In this document: in pieces, positions 11,468 to 18,830 of the stretch
How the letters are laid out: each line of letters opens with the position of its first letter
Position numbering within the stretch: position 1 is the first letter of the stretch
Source of the DNA: Prescottella sp. R16
GTDB taxonomy: Bacteria > Actinomycetota > Actinomycetes > Mycobacteriales > Mycobacteriaceae
Direction: 5' to 3'
Assembly (NCBI RefSeq): GCF_030656875.1
Contig: NZ_CP130943.1
Coordinates: forward strand, 2,976,001-3,040,000
Length of the DNA: 64,000 nucleotides
Program-made: the position numbers and the translations under genes
Notes under the pieces: model-generated
What the model was told of the DNA's origin: nothing
What the model saw: the letters and a program-made list of their open reading frames with translations, nothing else
Database searches by the model: none

Positions 11468-11525
11468 CGCCCGGTCTGTTTCTGCTTACCGTGCACGCCA
11501 CCTCCGACGCATGTACCTTCCGTGC

Positions 11526-12407
11526 ATGTACGAGAGCGATGCGCTGTTCGGGGCGCTTCTCGATTCCGCGAAGCGCCTGTCCTTCGATGCGCGCAACCCC
11601 CTGATCCCGCAGGCCGAACCCGGCGACGAGTATCGGCACGGCATGTCCCCCGAGTGGTCTCCCCTGTACGGCACCCCGTTGTGGGAGAGCATGTCCGACG
11701 CCGATCGGGTGCGGCTGACCCGCGCCGAGGTGGCGAACGTGCTCGGTGTGGGGATCTGGCTGGAGGTGGGCCTGCAGGTTGCGGTGCTGCGGTCGATCCA
11801 TCCGGCGGATCCGGCGCGGCCGGACGTGAAGTTCCTGTTCAACGAGTGCGCCGACGAGAACATGCATTCGTTGATGTTCGTCGAGGCGATCGAGGCGATC
11901 GGGGCGCAGTTCCCGCGGCGGGACCGTGCGCTCGATCTCTTCGGCTGGCTGTTCCGTCATTTCTTCTCCGGCGAGGCCGCGTACGGGATCATCCTGGCCG
12001 GCGAGGAGATCTTCGACGTCATGCAGCGGGACTGGTCGAACGACGTGGACGTCGCCGCGCCCGTCCGCCGGGCCGCATACATCCATGTGGTCGAGGAGTC
12101 CCGGCACATGGCGTTCGCGCGCCGCAAGATCCGGGATCGGCTACGTGGCCTGTCCCGGGTGCGGCGCGGTGCGAGCACTCTGCTCATCGCGCTGGGGATG
12201 CACGTGATCGCGAAGAGTCTCATCAACCGGAGGACGTACGAGAGTCTCGGTCTCGACTGGAACGTGGTGAAGGCGAACATCGACGGCAACGAGCACCATC
12301 GGATGATGTTCCGGAAGTCCGCAGCACCGTTCGTCGAGTTCCTGAGCCGGGAGGGCCTGCTCACGCCCGCGGCCCGCTGGGTCTACCGGAAGTCCAATCT
12401 TCTCTGA
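11526..12407 (+). CDS. AurF-type diiron oxygenase
   Basis: 293 residues from ATG 11526 (an in-frame ATG at 11511 adds five). It is a helical ferritin-like diiron protein of the AurF / p-aminobenzoate N-oxygenase type. Iron ligands are visible as ExxH at Glu111-His114 (DENMHS), the Glu pair in AGEEIFD near 160, and Glu190/191-His194 (EESRHMAF), with a further HH near residue 260. Such enzymes oxidise amines or hydroxylate using O2 and two electrons. The next gene, 9 nt on, encodes a ferredoxin-reductase fusion, a plausible dedicated electron donor. No ribosome site is clear before either start, so a leaderless transcript is possible. Confidence 0.82.
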   Translation: MYESDALFGALLDSAKRLSFDARNPLIPQAEPGDEYRHGMSPEWSPLYGTPLWESMSDADRVRLTRAEVANVLGVGIWLEVGLQVAVLRSIHPADPARPDVKFLFNECADENMHSLMFVEAIEAIGAQFPRRDRALDLFGWLFRHFFSGEAAYGIILAGEEIFDVMQRDWSNDVDVAAPVRRAAYIHVVEESRHMAFARRKIRDRLRGLSRVRRGASTLLIALGMHVIAKSLINRRTYESLGLDWNVVKANIDGNEHHRMMFRKSAAPFVEFLSREGLLTPAARWVYRKSNLL

Positions 12408-12416
12408 GGAGTCCCC

Positions 12417-13781
12417 GTGACCCACGTGATCCTGGGCCAGTGCTGCAAGGACGCCTCGTGCGTGCGGGTGTGCCCGCAGAACTGCATCCATCCCGCGCCG
12501 GGCGAGGACGGTTTCGCGGAGGCCGACACCCTCCACATCGATCCGAACTCATGCATCGACTGCACCGCATGTGTGGAGGCCTGTCCGGCGTCGGCGATCA
12601 AACCCGATTACGCGCTGACCGCGACGGAACTCGGCCACCTCGACCGGAACCGGGACTTTTTCGTCGGGATGCCGTCACCGCGGACCCGGCCGCGGACCGT
12701 CGTCGATCTGCCGCTGACCGCTCCGGCCGGCCGGTTGTCGGTCGCTGTCGTGGGGGCGGGTGCGGCCGCGATGTACACGGTGCGCGAGTTGCTGCGGCGG
12801 TCGTCGTCGATCCGGGTGACCGTCTACGAGCGGGACGACGCCGTCGGGGGTCTGCTGCGCCGAGGGGTGTCCCGTGACCATGTCGGGGTGCGGGACATGA
12901 TCCGGTTGTTCGACGTGCCGTTCCGGGACGACCGGGTGACGCTCGTGTCCCGGACACAGGTCGGGGTGGACGTGTCGGTCGACGAACTCCGGGCACGACA
13001 CGACGCGGTGATCCTGGCGTGCGGGGCGTCGGTGCCGCGGCGGGTCGGAGCCGTCTCCGACACCGGAATTCTTCAGGCGATCGACGTTCTGGTCGCCGAG
13101 AATGCGGGGTTGCGGCCGCCCGCACCGGCGGGGCCGTCGTGTGTGGTGATCGGTGCGGGCAATGTGGCGTTCGATGTCGTCCGCTGGATCGTGCGGACCC
13201 GGAACCGGTTCACGGGCAACGCGATCCGTGAGGTGACGGTGTTGTCCCGATCGGGTCCGGAGCGGGCCGCGGTCACGTTGTCGGCGCTGGACGAGCTGCT
13301 CGGAATCGGAGGCGTCGACGTGGTGGTCGATGCCGCGGGCGTAGTGCCGATTCCCGGTACGGAGGGGCCGTTGGTGCGTTCGTTGTCGCATCTGCCGCTC
13401 ACCGGGGTCCACGACGAACTGCGGGTCGACGGCCCGCTGCGGGTCGTGTTGTCGTTCGGGCAGGAAGTGGCCGATCTCGCGGTGTCCGGCACCGACACCG
13501 TCACGGTCACCACGTCGGCCGGGCGGGTGTTCCACACGAATTCGGTGGTGTGCGCCACCGGGTTCACGACCGAACGGATCGACGGTGTCCCGCTGGACGA
13601 TCGTGGTGCCGTCCCACACGAACGCGGCCGGGTCCTGCGCTCGGGCAGCGACGATCCGGTGGACGGGCTGTACGTGGTGGGGTGGGCGAAGCGGGGTGCG
13701 TCCGGCGGGGTGGGCGACAACCGGCTGTGCGCGACCGAAACCGTGGCACGGCTCGCCGAGGATCTACTGGCACGGGTGTGA
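12417..13781 (+). CDS. FprB-like ferredoxin fused to ferredoxin-NADP reductase
   Basis: 454 residues, GTG start with GAGGAG overlapping the previous stop. The N-terminal ~60 residues are a seven-iron-type ferredoxin (CCKDASCVRVCPQNC, then CIDCTACVEACP). From about residue 105 an adrenodoxin-reductase-like module follows: FAD loop VAVVGAGAAAMYTVREL, NADP loop VVIGAGNVAFDVVRW, and the closing segment GWAKRGASGGVGDN. The layout matches mycobacterial FprB but is about 120 residues shorter. It should pass electrons from NADPH to its own iron-sulphur domain and then probably to the adjacent diiron oxygenase; that pairing is inferred from the 9-nt spacing. Confidence 0.88.
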   Translation: MTHVILGQCCKDASCVRVCPQNCIHPAPGEDGFAEADTLHIDPNSCIDCTACVEACPASAIKPDYALTATELGHLDRNRDFFVGMPSPRTRPRTVVDLPLTAPAGRLSVAVVGAGAAAMYTVRELLRRSSSIRVTVYERDDAVGGLLRRGVSRDHVGVRDMIRLFDVPFRDDRVTLVSRTQVGVDVSVDELRARHDAVILACGASVPRRVGAVSDTGILQAIDVLVAENAGLRPPAPAGPSCVVIGAGNVAFDVVRWIVRTRNRFTGNAIREVTVLSRSGPERAAVTLSALDELLGIGGVDVVVDAAGVVPIPGTEGPLVRSLSHLPLTGVHDELRVDGPLRVVLSFGQEVADLAVSGTDTVTVTTSAGRVFHTNSVVCATGFTTERIDGVPLDDRGAVPHERGRVLRSGSDDPVDGLYVVGWAKRGASGGVGDNRLCATETVARLAEDLLARV

Positions 13782-13784
13782 GGG

Positions 13785-14174
13785 TCAGGTGTCCCGGCCG
13801 GGGTCTGCCGCGTCGACCAGGTCGACCGCTGCTTTGAGACCGAGGCCGGGGTGGCGTTCGCGGAGCGCCTTGATCGCCGGGATCCGGCCCGTGGTGGACG
13901 CGACAGCGTCCCGGACGTCGGCGGCCGGTATCGAGGCCGGGTCGACGGCCGGAGGCGACGACGGGGCCGGACGGCGTCGAATCACGGTGCTGCACTGCCG
14001 GATCGTCATCACCATGACGAACACCCACAGGCCGACCTTGACCCAGTTCCAGACCGAACCGTCCTCCGCAAGGTCGGTGACGAAAAGGAATCCGAATGCC
14101 AGGAACGCTGCGAGCGAGACGAACGGCGCCCATCTCTCGTAGTTCGACGCGACTCTCCGCCACCTGCTCGGCAC
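13785..14174 (-). CDS. Membrane protein with L7/L12 C-terminal-like domain
   Basis: 129 residues, GTG at 14174 behind a strong GAGGAGG. Two hydrophobic helices come first (FVSLAAFLAFGFLFVTDLA at about 18-36, and VGLWVFVMVMTIRQ). A Pro-rich linker follows (RRPAPSSPPAVDPASIP). The C-terminal ~35 residues read IPAIKALRERHPGLGLKAA, like the ribosomal L7/L12 C-terminal helix pair (IKxxRexxxLGLKEAKxLV). Such domains on membrane proteins occur in actinobacteria without known role. The stop is 3 nt from the convergent reductase stop. It is divergent from a second small membrane protein. Confidence 0.75.
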   Translation of the reverse strand: MPSRWRRVASNYERWAPFVSLAAFLAFGFLFVTDLAEDGSVWNWVKVGLWVFVMVMTIRQCSTVIRRRPAPSSPPAVDPASIPAADVRDAVASTTGRIPAIKALRERHPGLGLKAAVDLVDAADPGRDT

Positions 14175-14225
14175 CGCTGCCCTCCTCGTCTTGCCGCGGC
14201 CGCCGCGACCGGGTACCAACAGCGT

Positions 14226-14585
14226 ATGTGGTTCAACCGGATTGCCGCGGTGGTGCTCGCGGCCGCGTGCGCGGTCGCGGTCGGACGGTATCTGGCCGAC
14301 GCGACCGGATGGCCCGCCGGCGGCCTCGCCCTGTGCATCGTCGCAACGGTGATTGCCCTCGTGCAGTCGCTGCGCGCCGCGCATCGGGAGCCCGCCTCGT
14401 TCGTCGCCGGGGCGTACGTGGCGTTCGGAATGATCACCGTTGTCGGCGGCGCGATCGCCGGCGACTGGACCCGCGCCTGCATCGCCCTCGTCCTCCTACC
14501 GATCATCCCGTGCTGGATCGTCGAAGATACGCGAACACGCAACTGGGTCAACAAGATCGGAGGCCACCGCCGGACAACTGCATGA
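14226..14585 (+). CDS. Small four-helix membrane protein
   Basis: 119 residues with four predicted membrane segments: IAAVVLAAACAVAVG, LALCIVATVIALVQSL, FVAGAYVAFGMITVVGG and CIALVLLPIIPCWIV. No family is recognised. No clear ribosome site precedes the ATG, so a leaderless message is possible. Its TGA overlaps a possible ATG of the following lipoprotein gene (ATGA at 14582-14585), suggesting coupling. Confidence 0.6.
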   Translation: MWFNRIAAVVLAAACAVAVGRYLADATGWPAGGLALCIVATVIALVQSLRAAHREPASFVAGAYVAFGMITVVGGAIAGDWTRACIALVLLPIIPCWIVEDTRTRNWVNKIGGHRRTTA

Positions 14586-14638
14586 CTCGCCGGCGACCCA
14601 CCCCGCGCACTCACATCACCCGAAATAGGGTGCATTGC

Positions 14639-15223
14639 ATGTGGGGTGGAAACGATTTGTACAAAATTGCCGTGACAGGAATGCTCGTCTCGGCGGCCGT
14701 GAGCGGATGCAGCACTGCGGAACGGTCCGTCGCACCGGAGCCGGAATCATCGGTCGACTCGTCGGAGACCGGCACGTGGCTCCGCGTCGTCGGAGCCTGG
14801 CCCGAGCGCGTCACCCTCCCCACCGCCGGCACCGTCGACTGCACGCGACATTCATCCGACCACGGATACGGCTACCGCGCCTTCGATGCCCGCACCAGTG
14901 ATTTCACCGAGTACGACGCGGGCGGAGAACGACCCGGCCACGATTTCGACGTCTCCGTCTACATCCCGAACGCCGACAACGACACCGACAACACCGACGG
15001 ATCGTCGTCGTCCCACGTAATGGTCCAGTTCTCGGACCCGCAGGGGCGGTTCTTCCGGCTCACCGGTTCCGGGACCGACGACGCGACGATCACCCCGAGT
15101 CCCGACGGCACCTCGGTCTCGTTCGAGGTCACCGGCAGCGCCACCAGCATCGACGCCGATCCGCTCCTCGTCCGCGCCGCCGGCCGGATCCACTGCGATG
15201 CGGTGACCGAGCAGACTTACTGA
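14639..15223 (+). CDS. Putative lipoprotein
   Basis: 194 residues from ATG 14639. The N-terminus has a Lys, a hydrophobic run (IAVTGMLVSAAV) and the lipobox VSGC, so Cys24 should be lipidated. The mature part starts with an acidic linker and contains four Cys in total and a beta-rich region with Asp/Asn clusters (NADNDTDNTDGSSSS). An alternative ATG at 14582 overlaps the previous stop (ATGA) and would give a longer, Arg-rich N-region; either start keeps the lipobox. No domain is recognised. It may resemble mycobacterial lipoproteins of unknown function. Confidence 0.68.
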   Translation: MWGGNDLYKIAVTGMLVSAAVSGCSTAERSVAPEPESSVDSSETGTWLRVVGAWPERVTLPTAGTVDCTRHSSDHGYGYRAFDARTSDFTEYDAGGERPGHDFDVSVYIPNADNDTDNTDGSSSSHVMVQFSDPQGRFFRLTGSGTDDATITPSPDGTSVSFEVTGSATSIDADPLLVRAAGRIHCDAVTEQTY

Positions 15224-15240
15224 CCTTCCCCTCGTCACAC

Positions 15241-15276
15241 CATTGACAAAACTCTCAATGTGTCTCACCGTTGAGT
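15241..15276. promoter_or_regulatory. Inverted repeat operator upstream of the P450 gene
   Basis: CATTGA (15241-15246) and TCAATG (15255-15260) form a perfect inverted repeat, and a third half-site TTGAGT follows at 15271-15276. TTGACA at 15243-15248 could be a -35 element inside the repeat, although no clean -10 is seen. Probably bound by the TetR protein encoded after the P450. Confidence 0.55.
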
Positions 15277-15277
15277 C

Positions 15278-16501
15278 ATGACCTCGATGATGTCCGACAA
15301 GGTGGCCTACGTTCCGCGTTCCGGTGCGTCGTGGCGGGATCCGTGGCCGATGTATGCGGCGCTGCGCGAACACGATCCCGTGCATCACGTGGTGCCGGAA
15401 TCTGCTCCGCAGGAGGACTTCTGGGTCCTCACCCGGCACGCCGACGTGTACGAGGCAGCCCGTGACGCGGGCACGTTCTCGTCGGCCGAGGGACTGACCA
15501 TGTCGTACGGCGAGCTCGACAAGATCGGGCTGCGCGACAATCCGCCGCTCGTGATGCTCGACCCGCCGGCACACACCCAGTTCCGGCGTCTCGTCGCCCG
15601 CGGGTTCACCCCACGACAGGTGGAGGCCGTCGAACCGGAGGTCCGCCGCTTCGTGATCGACCGCATCGAGGGGTTGCGGTCGGCCGGAGACGGCGACATC
15701 GTCACCGAACTGTTCAAACCGTTGCCGTCCATGGTCGTCGCCCACTACCTCGGGGTGCCGGCCGAGGACCGTGGGCAGTTCGACGGCTGGACCGACGCGA
15801 TCGTCGCCGCCAACGCCACCGGTGATCCACTCGAGGCACAGAACGCCGTCATCGAGCTGATGACGTACTTCGGCGGCCTCATCGAACGCCGCCGCACCGA
15901 GGGCGCGACGGGCGACGACACCATCTCGCATCTCGTCGCCGCAGGCATCGGTGCCGACGGGGACGTCTCCGGCCTTCTGTCGATCCTCGGATTTGCGTTC
16001 ACCATGGTCACCGGCGGCAACGACACCACCACCGGAATGCTCGGCGGCGCAGTGCAACTGCTGACACAGCACCGCGATCAACGGCAGATCCTGCTCGACG
16101 ATCCGACGCTGATCCCGGGCGCGGTCGAGGAGTTGCTGCGACTCACCTCGCCCGTTCAGGGCCTGGCCCGCACCACCACCCGCGACGTCGACATCGACGG
16201 CGTCACCATCCCCGCAGGCCGCAAGACCCTGCTGGTGTACGGGTCCGCGAACCGGGATCCGCTGGTGTTCGGCGACGACGCCGGAGAACTCGACGTCCTC
16301 CGCAACCCCAAGATGATCATGACGTTCAGCAGCGGCAACCATCACTGTCTCGGCGCCGCCGCCGCGCGCATGCAGGCGCGGGTCGCGCTCGAGGAACTCC
16401 TCGCCCGCTGCCCGGACTTCGACGTCGACATCGACGGCGTCGAATACGCCGCCGGAAACTATGTGCGACGCCCCACGCACGTCCCGTTCCGAACCGGATA
16501 G
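15278..16501 (+). CDS. Cytochrome P450
   Basis: 407 residues, a soluble bacterial class I P450. The I-helix oxygen motif is TGGNDTTT (about 247-254), the K-helix ExxR is EELLR, and the haem loop FSSGNHHCLG places the axial ligand at Cys357. Residues preceding it (RTTTRDVDIDGVTIPAG) are standard. The substrate is unknown; related actinobacterial enzymes act on lipids, sterols or terpenoids. No ferredoxin is adjacent, so redox partners must come from elsewhere. The TetR gene follows after 2 nt, and an inverted repeat lies in the leader, suggesting autoregulated, inducible expression. Confidence 0.93.
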   Translation: MTSMMSDKVAYVPRSGASWRDPWPMYAALREHDPVHHVVPESAPQEDFWVLTRHADVYEAARDAGTFSSAEGLTMSYGELDKIGLRDNPPLVMLDPPAHTQFRRLVARGFTPRQVEAVEPEVRRFVIDRIEGLRSAGDGDIVTELFKPLPSMVVAHYLGVPAEDRGQFDGWTDAIVAANATGDPLEAQNAVIELMTYFGGLIERRRTEGATGDDTISHLVAAGIGADGDVSGLLSILGFAFTMVTGGNDTTTGMLGGAVQLLTQHRDQRQILLDDPTLIPGAVEELLRLTSPVQGLARTTTRDVDIDGVTIPAGRKTLLVYGSANRDPLVFGDDAGELDVLRNPKMIMTFSSGNHHCLGAAAARMQARVALEELLARCPDFDVDIDGVEYAAGNYVRRPTHVPFRTG

Positions 16502-16503
16502 CC

Positions 16504-17085
16504 ATGCCTGCCACAACATCTCACTCCTGGCTCCGCGACGAACGAACCGAGGCTGCCGCCGAGAGAATCCTCGACGCCGCCGCACGGTTGTTCGTCGACC
16601 ACGGCGTCACCGCCACCGGCATGGCCGACATCGCTTCGGCCGCAGGATGTTCCCGGGCGACGCTGTACCGCTACTTCGAGAACCGCAAAGCCCTGCATCT
16701 GGCGTTCGTGCACCGGGAGGCGCGGCGGCTCGGGGAGCGCGTCGCCCGCTCGGTCACCGCCACCGACCCCCGCGAACGGATCACCGAGGCCGTGCTCACC
16801 GCGATCCGTGAGGTCCGCGCCGACCCGACCCTGTCCGTGTGGTTCGGTCTCGGTGACGCCGCGCTCGCCTCCGAGTTGGCGAGCACGTCCGAGATGATCG
16901 AGGTGCTCGGCGCGACCTTCCTCGCCGGCCCCGGCGGGGGCGTCGACGCCGAAACCACCGGCCGCGCCCGCTGGCTCGTGCGCGGTATCGTCTCCCTGCT
17001 CACCGTGCCCGGCGTCGACGAGGACGACGAACGCGCCATGATCGAACAGTTCCTCGTCCCCGTCGTCGGCCCCGCTCGCCTGTAA
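16504..17085 (+). CDS. TetR-family regulator of the P450 operon
   Basis: 193 residues, ATG two nt after the P450 stop. N-terminal helix-turn-helix at about 25-65 (GVTATGMADIASAAGCSRATLYRYFENRKAL) is characteristic. The C-terminal ligand domain is short and lacks a recognisable subfamily. It likely binds the TTGA/TCAA repeats upstream of the P450 gene and so regulates its own operon. Confidence 0.9.
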   Translation: MPATTSHSWLRDERTEAAAERILDAAARLFVDHGVTATGMADIASAAGCSRATLYRYFENRKALHLAFVHREARRLGERVARSVTATDPRERITEAVLTAIREVRADPTLSVWFGLGDAALASELASTSEMIEVLGATFLAGPGGGVDAETTGRARWLVRGIVSLLTVPGVDEDDERAMIEQFLVPVVGPARL

Positions 17086-17164
17086 CGGATCCCGGCACAT
17101 CCGCGGATACACCAGTACCGTGTTGATCACCGTTGCCGCGGAACCGAAACGAAGGGGAGCACCC

Positions 17165-17704
17165 ATGAGCACTCGGTCGCTACGCACAGCGAGCACAGCC
17201 GTGATCGCCGCCGCCGGAACGGCAGCCGCCGTCCTCGCCGGCAGCGGCGTCGCCCACGCCGACCCTGCACCGCCCACCTCGACGACCATGACGTGCTCGA
17301 GCCTGAACCCACTGTTCTGGGCTCCGTCGTTCACCTGGACGGTGACCGCGTCGTCGGGCGAATCGCTGCCGCCGGGCGGTGACGCCCTGCAACCGGCGGT
17401 GCTGCTCAGCGGCGGCAACGAACTCCCGGTTCCGCCCGGCGGACTGATCCCCAGCATCGGCCCCAACTGGTACGGCACCCGCGTCCTCGTCGACTGGCAC
17501 AACCGCACCACCGGCGAGTCCGGGCACAGCATCAGCGACGAGGCCGCCTGGAACCAGGCCCCCGGCATCCCCGTCAACCGCACCTGGACCGGCACCGGCA
17601 CCGTCGACGTGACCGTCACCGTGCAGACCGGTGCCGGCTGGTGGTGGTTCAACCCGCAGAACGCCGTCTGCCAGGGCACCCTGTCCGTCGTCCCCGGCCG
17701 CTGA
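17165..17704 (+). CDS. Secreted protein of unknown function
   Basis: 179 residues, ATG preceded by AGGGGAG. Signal peptide about residues 1-31 with a hydrophobic core (AVIAAAGTAAAVLAGSGV) and cleavage after AHA. The mature protein is Trp- and Thr-rich (FTWTVTASS, WYGTRVLVDWHN, GWWWFNP) with two Cys that could form a disulphide. A beta-sandwich is plausible. No family is recognised. It converges on the Rv2474c homologue with a 3-nt gap. Confidence 0.75.
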   Translation: MSTRSLRTASTAVIAAAGTAAAVLAGSGVAHADPAPPTSTTMTCSSLNPLFWAPSFTWTVTASSGESLPPGGDALQPAVLLSGGNELPVPPGGLIPSIGPNWYGTRVLVDWHNRTTGESGHSISDEAAWNQAPGIPVNRTWTGTGTVDVTVTVQTGAGWWWFNPQNAVCQGTLSVVPGR

Positions 17705-17707
17705 CGC

Positions 17708-18361
17708 CTACGTCGTGAACAGCGGCAGCCCGCCGCCGCGGCGGGCACAGATCGAACCGTAGCGGGCGTCGAGCCGCAGCCATGTCGCTGCGGCCCGCAC
17801 CCGGACGACCTCGGTGTCGTCGGCAGTGTCCCCGGCCGGCTCGGGTACGAAACCCATTGCGGAGAGCGCGAACACGGTCCGCATCTCGACAGTCACCTCG
17901 ACCCCGCCGCCGGAGACCTCGAGCACCTTCTGACCGAGCAGCGACGTCGGCGGCCCCTGCGGACCGGCGTGCTGCTGGGCGAGATCGGCGCCGCGCCGGG
18001 CCAGCTCGAACAGCACCCGGGCGGGTACGTCGTCGACGTGGACGAACCCCGTGTCCGGGGGCAGGGCACCGCGCCACGCCGAATCCATCGCATAGCCGAC
18101 GCCGATGTCGGCGGTGCCACCGGTGAGCCCGGACAGCAGCACGTCCCCCGCGGCGGTGAGGTCCGTCGGACGGACGGAGCCGGCGGCAACGCGGGTGGCG
18201 AGGGCGTCGAACCCGGTGGGCGCCCACACCGTGACGTGCTCGTCGTCGCGTCGGCGCACCCGGATCACGGCCGCCTCGTCGAGACGCAGCGCACGCGTGA
18301 CGAACGCCGCCAGGTTGGTACGTTCGGCCGGGTCGGGGACGGTCAGAGCCCGGTCAGCCAC
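17708..18361 (-). CDS. Conserved actinobacterial protein (Rv2474c homologue)
   Basis: 217 residues from GTG 18361, a length I recall for M. tuberculosis Rv2474c, which is also next to the thioesterase and gdh. The protein begins PDPAERTNLAAFVTRALRLDE and contains RVRRRDDEHVTVWAPTGFDALATRV; it ends with RYGSICARRGGGLPLF. No catalytic motif is evident. Its start overlaps the thioesterase stop by 8 nt, so it is last in the gdh operon and may serve the same process. Confidence 0.75.
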   Translation of the reverse strand: MADRALTVPDPAERTNLAAFVTRALRLDEAAVIRVRRRDDEHVTVWAPTGFDALATRVAAGSVRPTDLTAAGDVLLSGLTGGTADIGVGYAMDSAWRGALPPDTGFVHVDDVPARVLFELARRGADLAQQHAGPQGPPTSLLGQKVLEVSGGGVEVTVEMRTVFALSAMGFVPEPAGDTADDTEVVRVRAAATWLRLDARYGSICARRGGGLPLFTT

Positions 18362-18830
18362 GCTTCCACAGCTCCAGGTAGCCGCGTTCGGCGTCGGTGA
18401 GACGCCGCAGCCGCTGCGTCCCGATGTCGAACGCCGCGATCTGCGTCGACGCGACGATCGACGGCGGCACCGACACCGTGGCGCCGGCGGGACGCACCTC
18501 GTACGCGATCGTGAAGTCGACGGCCCGGATCTGCTCGACCCACATCAGCACGTCCAGGGGGCTGTCCGAGTGCCGCAACTGCCCGCGGTAACGCACGTGC
18601 AGGTCGGCGATCACGGCACCCTCGCGCAGTGTGACGGTGGGAGCGTCGTCCTCGAACAGCCACGGGATCCGCGCCTCCTCGAGCAACGTCACCATCCGTG
18701 CATGGTTGACGTGCTGGAAGGCGTCCATGTCCGACCAGCGGACCACCACCGTGGTGTGGAACCCGACAGGCTCCGCCGCGGCCTGCCCACCGACCTCGAC
18801 ACCGTTGTGTACGACGTCCTGCATTGTCAC
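18354..18830 (-). CDS. 4HBT hotdog thioesterase (Rv2475c homologue)
   Basis: 158 residues from GTG 18830, which overlaps the gdh stop as GTGA; ATG 18824 is an alternative. The hotdog fold carries the 4-hydroxybenzoyl-CoA thioesterase signature VRWSDMDAFQHVNHARMVTLLEEAR, with the catalytic Asp and His-Val-Asn. It should hydrolyse an acyl-CoA. Why a thioesterase is coupled to glutamate dehydrogenase is unknown, but the arrangement is kept in mycobacteria. Confidence 0.88.
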   Translation of the reverse strand: MTMQDVVHNGVEVGGQAAAEPVGFHTTVVVRWSDMDAFQHVNHARMVTLLEEARIPWLFEDDAPTVTLREGAVIADLHVRYRGQLRHSDSPLDVLMWVEQIRAVDFTIAYEVRPAGATVSVPPSIVASTQIAAFDIGTQRLRRLTDAERGYLELWKRG

